The notes below the pieces were generated by a model that saw nothing but the letters and a program-made list of their open reading frames with translations, made no database searches and had not been told where the DNA came from. A stretch of 64,000 nucleotides of DNA. Source: Schlesneria sphaerica (GTDB taxonomy: Bacteria; Planctomycetota; Planctomycetia; Planctomycetales; Planctomycetaceae). The stretch covers positions 5,890,001 through 5,954,000 of the forward strand of contig NZ_CP172346.1 in NCBI RefSeq assembly GCF_044336245.1, written 5' to 3'. Position numbers and translations under genes: made by a program. Every line of letters starts with the position of its first letter. Within the stretch, counting starts at the first letter, position 1. Shown here in pieces: positions 9,095 through 17,568 of the stretch.

Positions 9095-9460
9095 TCACCT
9101 GACAATTCGGGCCGCTCCACGATGGCTGAGTGTTCGGAAACTCCATGATGTCCCATTGGTGTTCTGCGACTGATAGGGTGATGGCTCGGAATGAGTTTCA
9201 GATAATTTGCGAGGGACGGATGCCGCAGTGCTGGCAGAATTCTCGATCTGGCGGACTCCTGTCTCAGTACATTCAAGCTGGCTCACTCTCAGTTCCAGGG
9301 CATCAATTCGTTCCAGTAATTCCGCTTCAGTGAGTCCCGCAGATGACTTCGTTGTCGTTTGCGCTTGGTCCTCATCCCCTGCCCGAGTGGATTGCCAGGT
9401 CAGAGAGAAGACGGTCACGACAAGCAGGAAGACTCCCAGTACAGATTGCGGACGAGTCAT
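9095..9460 (-). CDS. Small exported protein with coiled-coil segment, function unknown
   Basis: This 121-residue frame starts with a convincing signal peptide (basic MTRPQ, hydrophobic VLGVFLLVVTVFSL, cleavage near STRAG). A heptad-like segment follows, LTEAELLERIDALELRVSQLE (about residues 43-63), suggesting a short coiled coil. The remainder is polar and low in complexity. No domain is recognised. The signal peptide and the heptads make chance coding unlikely, but the product is unassigned. Confidence 0.6.
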   Translation of the reverse strand: MTRPQSVLGVFLLVVTVFSLTWQSTRAGDEDQAQTTTKSSAGLTEAELLERIDALELRVSQLECTETGVRQIENSASTAASVPRKLSETHSEPSPYQSQNTNGTSWSFRTLSHRGAARIVR

Positions 9461-9802
9461 GGAGCTTATTCCGAACGAGAAGGCGAATTGCAGGCTATAA
9501 AAAAGGTTCCGGGCGCTGAGAGGACAGTCTCAGCGCCCGGGTTTGGTTCCGTCACGACATGATGACAAAGCCATCGACCCAGAGATTGCAATGCCACCGA
9601 AGCTTGGGTATCCGGCGCGACCCGGACGAACGACCGATTTCCGCAAATCGATCGATTTGTGACGGAACCGACTGCATCGAAAACGAGACGTAGATCCTTA
9701 GTGAAAACTTCCTGCGAAGTGTCATCAACATGTAAGAGGTTCGATACATTCCAGTGGGATTCGCTGCAATCCCAAAACGTCAAGATTTTGCCGACGTGAC
9801 TT
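9461..9802. other. Intergenic region containing the mur operon terminator
   Basis: This holds the hairpin at 9501-9540 and otherwise no supported gene. A 128-residue minus-strand frame (9466-9852) runs through the hairpin and overlaps the end of murF, so I treat it as spurious. A 65-residue frame (9552-9749) ends just before the hairpin but has no recognisable product. Confidence 0.5.
9495..9540 (-). terminator. Rho-independent terminator of the murE-murF operon
   Basis: A perfect 13-bp GC-rich stem (9509-9521 with 9528-9540) has a six-base loop. Read on the minus strand it is followed by AACC and a run of six T residues, so it terminates transcripts coming from murF. Confidence 0.85.
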
Positions 9803-11218
9803 TCAGGCGCAGGCTTTTTGTTGTCGTTCGGCAGTGAATGCAAATTCTGCACATGAGTTCAGCCACTCGATGACTCGTTCCATTCGCGTTGATCGCGATC
9901 CTTTCACCAGCAGGATGTCGTTAGGTTCCAGCCAGCGGTTCAGGACTGCCAAAAGGCTTTCGACATGGGTCGCCGCCGCAACCTGTTCGGGGTTCATCCC
10001 TGACTGGATCGCTCCCCGCGCAACATCGTCTGCAAACTCACCACAGACCAGTATTCGATCAATCTGCAACTGAGCCGCCAGGCGGCCAATTCGTTCGTGT
10101 TCCATTTTCGAGGTCGAGCCGAGCTCTCGCATGTCGCCCAGCACCAGCATCCGTTTCTGAACACCGGGAATCGCCAGTTCATTTAACGCGTGGCACGCGG
10201 CGGCGACGGAAAGCGGACTGGCGTTATACGTGTCGTCAAGCACCGTCCACGGACCAATTTTCTGAAGTCCGCCACGTCCTGGAGGGGGTGAAAACCGGGC
10301 GAGACCGCTCGCGAGCTGCTCGATCGGGATGCCGATTTCAAGACCGACTCCGATCGCGCAAAGTGCATTGGAGACCGCGTGTCGCCCGTTGACGGGAACG
10401 TCAAATCGGGTTCCTTCGCAGTGGAAACGCAAATTGCCGGGACGGGGTTCGATTTGAGTGGCCTGGATGTGATTGTCATCACCCTGGCCGACAAAAATGA
10501 CAGGACACGGTGCCCGATCAGCCATTTGGCGCAGATCGGGATCATCACCCGGAAGCACGGCAAAGCCGGTTGTCGGCAGTTGCTCAAGTAACTCTCCTTT
10601 GGCCTGAAAGACTGCGGCAAGTGAGCCAAAAGACTCGAGGTGGGCTGGGCCCACTGCGGTGACAATACCAATTTCGGGGCAGGCAATATCGCAAAGTTCG
10701 CGGATATCCCCGACGCGTGAGGCACCCATTTCTATGACGGCAAATTCGTGCGACGAATTCAGCTCGAGCAGGCTGAGCGGCAGTCCGATCAGGTTATTGT
10801 AGTTTTTGCGGCTGCGGATCCCTTGAAACTGACAGCCCAGGGCCGCGTAAGTCAGCTCACGCGTTGTCGTTTTTCCTACGCTTCCAGTGATGCCGATGAC
10901 CAGCGGGTCCAGTCGATGGCGATGCCATGCGGCGAACCGACCTAATGCGGTCAGTGGATTATCCACGATCAGAACGGCCCCAGAGACAGCCGATGCAGAT
11001 TCGGCAGCGACTACGGACAGGTGAGCACCGCGCTGGTGAGCTTCACCGGTGAAGTGATGCCCGTCAAGATGTTCCCCCTTGAGTGCCCAGAAGATACTTC
11101 CTGGCTGGACTTCGCGTGAGTCGATGAAGACTCGGTCGAAACAAGCGTCAATGTTACTGACGTCCCGAAGCCGACCGCCTGTTGCCCGTGTCAGGTCTCG
11201 GAGGCTAAACCGCTGCAT
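9803..11218 (-). CDS. murF: UDP-N-acetylmuramoyl-tripeptide--D-alanyl-D-alanine ligase
   Basis: MurF adds D-Ala-D-Ala to the UDP-MurNAc-tripeptide in the cytosol, completing the peptidoglycan pentapeptide precursor. The 471-residue protein has the Mur ligase P-loop TGSVGKTTT at residues 111-119, the central-domain signature (RKNYNNLIGLPLSLL, VIEMGASRVGDIREL) and the C-terminal domain motif VLDDTYNASPLSV. It starts one base after the murE stop codon, so the two are translated from one mRNA. The pair shows that this organism makes canonical peptidoglycan precursors. Confidence 0.96.
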   Translation of the reverse strand: MQRFSLRDLTRATGGRLRDVSNIDACFDRVFIDSREVQPGSIFWALKGEHLDGHHFTGEAHQRGAHLSVVAAESASAVSGAVLIVDNPLTALGRFAAWHRHRLDPLVIGITGSVGKTTTRELTYAALGCQFQGIRSRKNYNNLIGLPLSLLELNSSHEFAVIEMGASRVGDIRELCDIACPEIGIVTAVGPAHLESFGSLAAVFQAKGELLEQLPTTGFAVLPGDDPDLRQMADRAPCPVIFVGQGDDNHIQATQIEPRPGNLRFHCEGTRFDVPVNGRHAVSNALCAIGVGLEIGIPIEQLASGLARFSPPPGRGGLQKIGPWTVLDDTYNASPLSVAAACHALNELAIPGVQKRMLVLGDMRELGSTSKMEHERIGRLAAQLQIDRILVCGEFADDVARGAIQSGMNPEQVAAATHVESLLAVLNRWLEPNDILLVKGSRSTRMERVIEWLNSCAEFAFTAERQQKACA

Positions 11219-11219
11219 A

Positions 11220-12809
11220 TTAAGCGCTCACTCTCTCGGGTGGGCGAGCAAGTGGTTGCCACCGCTCTCGCAGAAATTCACGCGCGATCTTTCGATCATC
11301 AAATGAGAATCGTTCGCGACCGATGACTTGTTCGTTCTCATGTCCTTTTCCGGCGATCAGGACGCAGTCTCCCGGGGCGGCCATTTGCAGGCTTTTGCAA
11401 ATGGCTTCCCGCCGGTCCTGCTCGACGATCGTGACGGTGCCGTCGTTCTGCATCCCCGCCAGAATTTCGTCGATAATCTTGGCTGGATCTTCTGTACGAG
11501 GGTTGTCGCTGGTGACGACGGCGACGTCCGCCAGCATTGCGGCCTTGCCCAGTTTAGGACGCTTGCCGCGGTCGCGATCCCCCCCTGCTCCGAAGACGAC
11601 AATGACTCGGCCTGCTGTGAGGCTTTTCAGGCTGTTCAAGCAACGCTGCAGAGCATCGTCGGTATGAGCAAAATCGACGAAGACATCGAAGGGCTGTCCG
11701 CAGTCGATCTGCTCCATGCGGCCGGGAACTCGATGGAAGGTTTCGATTCCTTCGGCGATTTCTTCAGGTGTCAGTCCAAAGTGGAAGGCCACAGCGGAAG
11801 CGGCAAGTATGTTAGAGAGGTTATGGCGTCCAATAAGTCGTGTCGCACACTCAATATGGCGTCCATGCAGACCCAGGCGAAAGCGGGTGCCAGACAACGA
11901 TTCGTCGCGAATCTGAAGACTCACGTCGGCGAGTGTGCTCAAACCGTAGCTGACGGCGGACAAGGATTCGCAGACGTGGTTGCGAACGGACCAGGCACCG
12001 GCGGGATCATCGACGTTCAGGGCGACCATCCCCCCCGGCTGGACCAGTTCCACAATACGGGTTTTTGCGCTGCGGTAGGCCTCGAACGTGCTGTGATAGT
12101 CGAAGTGATCCTGCGTGATATTGGTCACGACGGCCGCACCGAGTTCGACTCCGGCGGCACGGCCCTGGTGGAGTGCATGACTGGAAAGTTCGATTGCGGC
12201 ATGGGTTGTTCCCGCCGCAACCATGCGGCCGAACCATTGTGCGAGTGATCGAGAATCGGGAGTCGTCAGTGTGGCCGGTTCGCTCTGCTGGCCGTCCGAA
12301 TACTCGACTGTTCCCAGGAGGCCTGTTCGCCGTCCCGACTTTTCCAGCAGACTGCGGATCAGCCATGCGGTGGTGGTTTTCCCGTTCGTTCCGGTTACGC
12401 CCGCGATGTTGAGAAGGCGCGTCGGATTTCCTGACAGGGATTCACAGATACGGGAGAAGGCCGATCGGACGTCCGGTACAACACATTGAGGCAACGGAAT
12501 TTCGGGATGTGGCCGATCGACGAGCAGTCCCGCGGCACCACGAATGTAGGCCTCGTTGATATATTGATGGGCATCAACGCGTGTACCGCGGATGACGGCA
12601 AAAAGTGTCCCTTCACGGACATCCGAGCTGTTTTCGACGGCATCGATGACGCACAGATTCGTGCATCCCACGAAGGTCGCCTGAGGCAGTAGCCGCCTTA
12701 AACTGACGGCACATGGAAAAGTACTCGCGTGACGCACGAACGCCTCCCTGCGATCGAAACGCAAACCCGATGGCGTCGGACTTGTCCTTGATTCACCCGA
12801 AAGCGTCAA
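11220..12809 (-). CDS. murE: UDP-N-acetylmuramoyl-L-alanyl-D-glutamate--2,6-diaminopimelate ligase
   Basis: MurE adds the third amino acid to UDP-MurNAc-L-Ala-D-Glu. The P-loop GVTGTNGKTTTAW lies in the central domain, and DNPR (about residue 434, in TSDNPRTEDP) is the signature for meso-diaminopimelate specificity rather than lysine. GKGHENEQ near the C-terminus is also typical. At 529 residues it is about 30 longer than most homologues because of the N-terminus, so the true start may be internal (the core begins near LRRLLPQA). It precedes murF with a one-base gap. Confidence 0.95.
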   Translation of the reverse strand: MTLSGESRTSPTPSGLRFDRREAFVRHASTFPCAVSLRRLLPQATFVGCTNLCVIDAVENSSDVREGTLFAVIRGTRVDAHQYINEAYIRGAAGLLVDRPHPEIPLPQCVVPDVRSAFSRICESLSGNPTRLLNIAGVTGTNGKTTTAWLIRSLLEKSGRRTGLLGTVEYSDGQQSEPATLTTPDSRSLAQWFGRMVAAGTTHAAIELSSHALHQGRAAGVELGAAVVTNITQDHFDYHSTFEAYRSAKTRIVELVQPGGMVALNVDDPAGAWSVRNHVCESLSAVSYGLSTLADVSLQIRDESLSGTRFRLGLHGRHIECATRLIGRHNLSNILAASAVAFHFGLTPEEIAEGIETFHRVPGRMEQIDCGQPFDVFVDFAHTDDALQRCLNSLKSLTAGRVIVVFGAGGDRDRGKRPKLGKAAMLADVAVVTSDNPRTEDPAKIIDEILAGMQNDGTVTIVEQDRREAICKSLQMAAPGDCVLIAGKGHENEQVIGRERFSFDDRKIAREFLRERWQPLARPPERVSA

Positions 12810-12920
12810 GACGATTTCATTCTGGATGGCGATCGGGCTTGCTTCCGCAGGAGGCTTCTCTCAGAATGCGGCGGCTTTATGAGAATCTGGCAGGGATGGA
12901 AACCTGACAGGGTAATTGAA

Positions 12921-12933
12921 ACCCCGACGGGGT
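12921..12933 (+). other. Small hairpin in the prs leader
   Basis: ACCCC-GAC-GGGGT forms a 5-bp hairpin 40 bases upstream of the chosen prs start. It is too short to call a regulator and is noted only because the prs leader lacks a clear ribosome binding site. Confidence 0.3.
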
Positions 12934-12972
12934 GACGCCGCCACACGCCTTCAGCCGAACACCCGAATTTTC

Positions 12973-13920
12973 ATGTATGAAGAACTTTGCATCCTGAGTG
13001 GTCGCGCCAATCCGAAGCTCGCGTCCGAGATCGCGTCGTACCTCAGTATTGGACTGGGTTCTGTGGTACTCGATAATTTTCCTGATGGGGAAATTTCGGT
13101 CCGTCTGGATACCAATGTCCGAGGTCGTGACGTCTTCCTGGTTCAGCCAACAGGCCCCTCGGTCAATGAGAACCTGATGGAACTGCTGGTGATGATTGAT
13201 ACGTGTAAGCGTGCCAGCGCTGAACGCATCACCGCCGTCATCCCCTACTACGGCTACGCACGTCAGGATCGCAAGGATATGGGACGCGTTCCCATCACTG
13301 CCAAACTGGTTGCCAACCTGATTACCAAAGCCGGTGCGGACCGGGTACTGGCGATGGACCTGCACGCCGCGCAGATTCAGGGTTTTTTCGACTGCCCTGT
13401 GGATCACCTGTACGCGTCACCGATTCTGGACGATTACTTCCGGTCTCTGAATCTGCCCACGGAAAATCTGGTCATCGTCAGCCCTGACGAAGGGAGCATC
13501 AAACGGTCGCTCCAGCACGTTGACCATCTGGGGGGAAGTTTTGCCATCGTCGATAAACGTCGCGCGAACGCGTTCGAGACCCGGCAGGAAAACTTGATCG
13601 GCGGGCCGATCGAAGGCAAAACGGCCATCATTTTTGATGACATGATCACCACCGGGGGGTCAATGGTCGGTGCTGTCAGGACTGTGGCCCAGTTCGGCGC
13701 CAGCAAGATTTATGTCGGGGCGACGCATGCCGTTTTCTGCGGCGAAGCCGTCAAACGGTTACGGGAAGCTCCCATTGTTGAGATCGTGGTCTCGAACAGT
13801 CTGGCCCTGAAACCCGAGCAAATGCTCCCCAACCTTCGCGTCATCTCGGTGGCTCCACTTCTGGGTGAAGCGATTCGACGCATTCACAGAAATGAATCGG
13901 TCAGTTATCTGTTCGATTGA
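12973..13920 (+). CDS. prs: Ribose-phosphate pyrophosphokinase
   Basis: The enzyme makes PRPP from ribose 5-phosphate and ATP, feeding purine, pyrimidine, His and NAD synthesis in the cytosol. The 315-residue product carries RQDRKD (ATP/regulatory flexible loop region), the divalent-cation signature MDLHAAQIQGFF and the PRPP loop IIFDDMITTGGSM. I chose the ATG at 12973 (MYEELCILSGRANPKLA) because family members begin here and are 310-320 residues long; an upstream in-frame ATG at 12916 would add 19 residues unlike the family. No strong Shine-Dalgarno precedes either start. Confidence 0.96.
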   Translation: MYEELCILSGRANPKLASEIASYLSIGLGSVVLDNFPDGEISVRLDTNVRGRDVFLVQPTGPSVNENLMELLVMIDTCKRASAERITAVIPYYGYARQDRKDMGRVPITAKLVANLITKAGADRVLAMDLHAAQIQGFFDCPVDHLYASPILDDYFRSLNLPTENLVIVSPDEGSIKRSLQHVDHLGGSFAIVDKRRANAFETRQENLIGGPIEGKTAIIFDDMITTGGSMVGAVRTVAQFGASKIYVGATHAVFCGEAVKRLREAPIVEIVVSNSLALKPEQMLPNLRVISVAPLLGEAIRRIHRNESVSYLFD

Positions 13921-14010
13921 GCTGTCGATCAGTGGATTGTGCAGTGGGGGCGTGTGCCCGTCCCGCGTTTGCAGCGTGTTACAGGACCAGCGGCCCTCCG
14001 CACACAAACC

Positions 14011-14703
14011 ATGAACGATCCAAACGCAGCAAAGCCTCGCGATGAAGCACGAACTGTCCCCGCTGGGCGACCCGGGGTGTTTCGGCATGGTATTCCCATT
14101 GTCGGCATTATCGGAGGCATCGGATCGGGCAAGAGTTCCGTGGCAAAATGGGTCGCTGCGCATGCCCCCGTGAGTGTGATTGATGCAGATGCCTTAGGGC
14201 ATGAAGCACTACTCGAACCACACGTTGTCGAAGCGCTGCGTGCGATGTTTGGTTCCGAGATTCTCGGCGCAGACGGAAGAATTTCGCGGCCGGCACTGGC
14301 GAAGAAGGTTTTTGGCTCGACCCCGGACCACCTGAATGCCCGGCACGAGCTGGAACGAGTCGTTCATCCGGAAATCATAAGAAAGGCCGTCGAGGAATTC
14401 GGGCGGGCGGCTGCATCGGGCATGGCTGCTGTCCTGCTGGATGCCGCGATCCTGCTCGAGGCGGGCTGGAATCAGGAATGCGACCTGGTGGTCTACGTGC
14501 AAACCCCCGATGAGATCCGTTTGCAGCGAGTGCGGGACAACCGGGGATGGACGGCTGACGAACTGCATCGGCGTGAGGCGAGTCAGTGGAGCCTGGATCG
14601 CAAGCAAAGGGGGGCCGATTTTACCGTCCTCAATGACAGTGACCTCGATCATGCCGGGAGTCAATTACTCGCGGAACTCTGCCAGCGCGGTTACATCAAC
14701 TGA
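14011..14703 (+). CDS. coaE: Dephospho-CoA kinase
   Basis: CoaE phosphorylates the 3'-hydroxyl of dephospho-CoA in the last step of coenzyme A synthesis. The P-loop GIIGGIGSGKSSVA is preceded by about 25 extra residues compared with E. coli CoaE. The motifs DADALGHEAL, HPEI and LLDAAILLEAGWNQECD are diagnostic. The start at 14011 is preferred to the ATG at 13939, which would add a further 24 uncharacteristic residues. It follows prs by about 90 bases on the same strand and may be co-transcribed. Confidence 0.93.
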   Translation: MNDPNAAKPRDEARTVPAGRPGVFRHGIPIVGIIGGIGSGKSSVAKWVAAHAPVSVIDADALGHEALLEPHVVEALRAMFGSEILGADGRISRPALAKKVFGSTPDHLNARHELERVVHPEIIRKAVEEFGRAAASGMAAVLLDAAILLEAGWNQECDLVVYVQTPDEIRLQRVRDNRGWTADELHRREASQWSLDRKQRGADFTVLNDSDLDHAGSQLLAELCQRGYIN

Positions 14704-15194
14704 CTTGAGTCGATGGCGCCATCTTTCGTTCTCTACACCAGTGGTTCCCCCTGCTGCTCGATCGAGCTGGGGGTTTGCACGTCAGAGATATCCCTTCTCC
14801 GGAATACGTCTCATTAACTTGTCGTAACGTCTCCAGAGGAGGCGTTTGCTGATTGGTCGCAACGGGGAGAATGCGCAGTCCCCGCCGGACGGGAATTCGA
14901 CGTGACTCAGTCCGAGTGTCAGCAGGAAGCTGTCGCCAATTTCTGCCGGTTGACCCCATCAATGGATCGGTTTTTCGTTCCAAACAGGCAAGTTCTGCGC
15001 GGGTGAAGCGAGTCTGGACAAGTGTCCTTGAAGCTCTGTACGAGCGGAATAATGAGCACAGATAGTCCTGTCGGATTTTTCCGCAGATTCGGTCAAGTTG
15101 CCTAACCGACAATGTCGAATTCTTAGCTGACCGCGTGGCCCAAATTCGAGGCCGGTCAAAAATCTTCTGTCGGTATGACATCAGGGATGAAATC
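14704..15194. other. Intergenic region, no gene supported
   Basis: About 490 bases with no recognisable coding sequence. A C5/G5 inverted repeat around an inner CTCG-AT-CGAG palindrome at 14746-14773, followed by TTTG, may be a weak terminator for coaE. The promoter of the following small-gene/glycerate kinase operon should lie near its end. Confidence 0.5.
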
Positions 15195-15413
15195 ATGCGC
15201 CATCGCCTTCGGATTTTTACAGGTCAAGAAGAATCCACTCCAGATGTCCCCGAAAATGTCACTGTCCGCCTGGGAGACATCTCTCGCGCCCTCATTGACG
15301 CGACCCGCTGGAATCGGACCTGGGTGAGCGACTTTGCGGATGATGAGATCCAGGTTTCCACCGATCTCTACGAAATTCTGTCTGCCTACATGCGATTGCG
15401 TCCCGGCGCGTGA
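15195..15413 (+). CDS. Small conserved-looking protein upstream of glycerate kinase, unknown function
   Basis: The 72-residue product begins at an ATG preceded by AGGGATG at a suitable distance. A longer in-frame start at 15135 has no ribosome binding site. The protein is acidic and globular-looking, with the stretch RLGDISRALIDATRWNRTWVSDF and a C-terminus ending DLYEILSAYMRLRPGA, and has no signal peptide or membrane segment. It resembles small hypothetical proteins I associate with planctomycetes, but I cannot name a function. Its stop codon overlaps the start of the next micro-ORF (GTGA), which in turn overlaps the glycerate kinase start, so the three are probably translationally coupled. 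Confidence 0.7.
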   Translation: MRHRLRIFTGQEESTPDVPENVTVRLGDISRALIDATRWNRTWVSDFADDEIQVSTDLYEILSAYMRLRPGA

Positions 15414-15562
15414 ACGCATTATTCTTCCAGCAGGTCGAGAGCGATTTCCCCGTGCCTGCCGGAATCCAGTCGTTGCGATTGGACGGGGCCGTCGAAACGT
15501 ACGATGAGCCCCTGGAGCATGGGGCACCAGTTCGCTCTCCATTCAGAGGGGAACTGGTGTGA
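15410..15562 (+). CDS. 50-residue micro-ORF coupled at both ends
   Basis: A GTG start at 15410 overlaps the preceding stop in a GTGA tetranucleotide. Its own TGA (15560-15562) overlaps the GTG start of glycerate kinase (15559) in another GTGA. The 50-residue product begins MNALFFQQVESDFPVPAG and ends RSPFRGELV. It has no recognised domain. The double four-base overlap is a hallmark of translational coupling and is the main support; without it I would not call the frame. It might instead only carry ribosomes into the kinase gene. Confidence 0.5.
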   Translation: MNALFFQQVESDFPVPAGIQSLRLDGAVETYDEPLEHGAPVRSPFRGELV

Positions 15563-16914
15563 CTCTGCAGCAACAGGCAGAGGCAATCTGGCGAGCGGGA
15601 GTTGCCGCCGTTGATTCGACCGCGCTGGTACGTCATGCGATTTCCGCCGACCGCTCATGTCTCACGATTTGTGGTGAGACAATTTCCCTTGATTCGCTGC
15701 GGCGTCTTGTGGTCGTCGGTGCCGGGAAAGCCGGAGCCGGAATGGCTGCGGGTGTGGAAGACGCATTGGGAAGTCGCTTCCTGGACAAACTCACTGGCTG
15801 GGTGAATGTCCCTGCGGATTGCGTTCGTTCCTTGGAAAAGATCCATCTGCATCCGGCAAGGCCCGCTGGAGTAAACGAGCCGACCGAGGCGGGTGTCCAC
15901 GGATGCCAGCAGATTCTGGAACTTGTCCACTCTCTGACGCCGGACGACCTTTGTCTCGTGCTGATCTCTGGTGGAGGTAGCGCTCTGCTCCCTGCTCCGA
16001 TTGAGGGTGTTAGCCTCGCAGACAAGCTCACCGTGACGCGGCTGCTGATGCGTTCAGGGGCGACAATTCACGAACTGAATACGGTTCGCAAGCGATTGTC
16101 ACGCGTCAAAGGGGGGGGCCTGTTGCGCGCGGCTCCGGCAGGACGCATGATCGCCCTGATCATCTCGGACGTGCCGGGTGACCCGCTCGGCATCATTGCC
16201 TCAGGGCCGACAGTGGCCAATTGTGACTCCGCTCAAGACGCTCTGGCCGTGCTGGAGCGGTTTGCGGGGACTGATTCAGCCCATAGTTCCGTCCCTGCCT
16301 CCGTGTGGAATGCCCTGCGCCAGCAGATTGGCAAGCCGGTCGCGGACGAGAAATCGACGATCGAGTGTCACAATTTTGTGATTGGGAACAATCAGACCGC
16401 AGTCAATGCGGCTGCGGCCGAAGCCCGTCGTCGGGGCTTTGAGGTTCGTCTTCTGGGAACGGACCGACAGGGAGTTGCCTCGGAAATTGGGGTGGAACTG
16501 GCGGAACTTTCTTCGACCGCACTAAGAGAGGCTTCGTCCCGCAGCATCTGTTTCCTGGGTGGGGGAGAACCCGTCGTGAAGCTCGCCGAAACGGATTTGC
16601 CCCGAGTTGGGGGGCGGAATCAGGAAGTGGCTCTGGCGGCGGGATGTCATTGGGGGAATCGGGATCTGAGTCGTCTGATTGTGCTGTCAGGCGGTACCGA
16701 CGGCGAAGATGGGCCTACTGACGCAGCGGGGGCGTTCTTCGACGCGACGGTGCAACAGTCCGCACAGGACAAGGGGCTTGATCCTCGAACATTCCTGGCG
16801 ATTAACGATTCGTATACCTTCTTCAATCAGGTCGGTGGACTGCTCAAGACTGGTCCCACTCACACCAACGTCATGGATCTGCAGATGGCCCTGGTGGCGG
16901 GTGAATCACGATGA
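15559..16914 (+). CDS. Glycerate 2-kinase (GckA/TtuD type, MOFRL family)
   Basis: The protein phosphorylates D-glycerate, giving 2-phosphoglycerate, in the cytosol. The N-terminal DUF4147-type domain contains VVVGAGKAGAGMA and SGGGSALLP. The C-terminal MOFRL domain shows GGRNQEVALAAG, SGGTDGEDGPTDAAGA and TGPTHTNVMDLQMAL. The GTG start at 15559 is supported by AGAGGGGA just upstream and gives 451 residues, the family length. The stop overlaps the next gene (ATGA). Type 2 glycerate kinases act in the serine cycle or in glyoxylate and hydroxypyruvate salvage; the downstream MfnE-like gene makes a link to C1 metabolism possible but unproven. Confidence 0.92.
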   Translation: MTLQQQAEAIWRAGVAAVDSTALVRHAISADRSCLTICGETISLDSLRRLVVVGAGKAGAGMAAGVEDALGSRFLDKLTGWVNVPADCVRSLEKIHLHPARPAGVNEPTEAGVHGCQQILELVHSLTPDDLCLVLISGGGSALLPAPIEGVSLADKLTVTRLLMRSGATIHELNTVRKRLSRVKGGGLLRAAPAGRMIALIISDVPGDPLGIIASGPTVANCDSAQDALAVLERFAGTDSAHSSVPASVWNALRQQIGKPVADEKSTIECHNFVIGNNQTAVNAAAAEARRRGFEVRLLGTDRQGVASEIGVELAELSSTALREASSRSICFLGGGEPVVKLAETDLPRVGGRNQEVALAAGCHWGNRDLSRLIVLSGGTDGEDGPTDAAGAFFDATVQQSAQDKGLDPRTFLAINDSYTFFNQVGGLLKTGPTHTNVMDLQMALVAGESR

Positions 16915-17513
16915 CAGTCATCTTGAAACTCGGGGGGAGTCTGCTGACGCTCCCGGGACTTGCCGAACGCCTGCTGGCAGTCCTGGCCCAGCGACCCGGC
17001 GAGCGCTGTCTGATTCTGATTGGGGGGGGAGCGACGACGGACGTCGTACGGAGCTGGAGCAAGACTCATCATCTGACTCAGGAAGTCGCTCATTGGCTGG
17101 CAATTTCCAGCCTCGACCTCAATCGCAAACTATTGGAGGCACTCCTGCCGTGGACGACCGTTGCTTCGCGCGCTGCTGCCGATCAACACTGGAAGCAGAG
17201 AGCTGCTCCTCTGCTTTTGGACTTCCACCAGTTTGTGCGTGAGGAAGAGCCGATTTCGGGCTTACCCCTTCCCCATCACTGGGACGTGACGAGTGATTCT
17301 CTGGCGGCCTGGACCGCGCGACTCTGGCCTGCAGAAGAACTGATCCTTCTCAAGTCGGTGGGGATTCCAGACGGTGTAACGCTGCAGGCTGCTGCCCGAG
17401 ACGAGCTGGTTGACTCGTATTTTCCCCACTTTGCCAGCGGCATCGAGCAGATCTCGTGGTGTAATCTGCGCGCCAGCGAGCTGAAAATTCAGCCTTGGCG
17501 GAATCTGGACTGA
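16911..17513 (+). CDS. Amino acid kinase-family protein, MfnE-like
   Basis: A 200-residue single-domain amino acid kinase fold: the N-terminal MTVILKLGGSLL is the phosphate-binding KxGGS motif, LILIGGGATTDVVR forms the second glycine-rich loop, and VTSDSLAAWTARLWPAEELILLKS matches the nucleotide-binding SDxLAA...LLK segment. It is shorter than aspartokinase, acetylglutamate kinase or uridylate kinase. Small kinases of this kind are linked with tetrahydromethanopterin/methanofuran genes (archaeal MfnE phosphorylates the furan alcohol precursor). The MfnE call is therefore family and context inference, helped by the MfnF-like gene at 1.8-2.9 kb. It overlaps the glycerate kinase stop by four bases. 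Confidence 0.65.
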   Translation: MTVILKLGGSLLTLPGLAERLLAVLAQRPGERCLILIGGGATTDVVRSWSKTHHLTQEVAHWLAISSLDLNRKLLEALLPWTTVASRAAADQHWKQRAAPLLLDFHQFVREEEPISGLPLPHHWDVTSDSLAAWTARLWPAEELILLKSVGIPDGVTLQAAARDELVDSYFPHFASGIEQISWCNLRASELKIQPWRNLD

Positions 17514-17523
17514 GACGCTTTCG

Positions 17524-17553
17524 GGGTCGCCCAGGACATTGACTGAGCGACCC
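17524..17553. terminator. Possible bidirectional terminator between convergent genes
   Basis: GGGTCGC (17524-17530) pairs with GCGACCC (17547-17553) across a 16-base loop, in the 55-base gap between the convergent kinase and purQ genes. There is no T run, so the call rests mainly on position. Confidence 0.35.
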
Positions 17554-17568
17554 GCATGAGATCCCTTC

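Noticed and set aside
9466..9852. 128-codon minus-strand frame between murF and the small exported protein
   Set aside because: It overlaps the end of murF and reads through a strong terminator hairpin; no recognisable domain.
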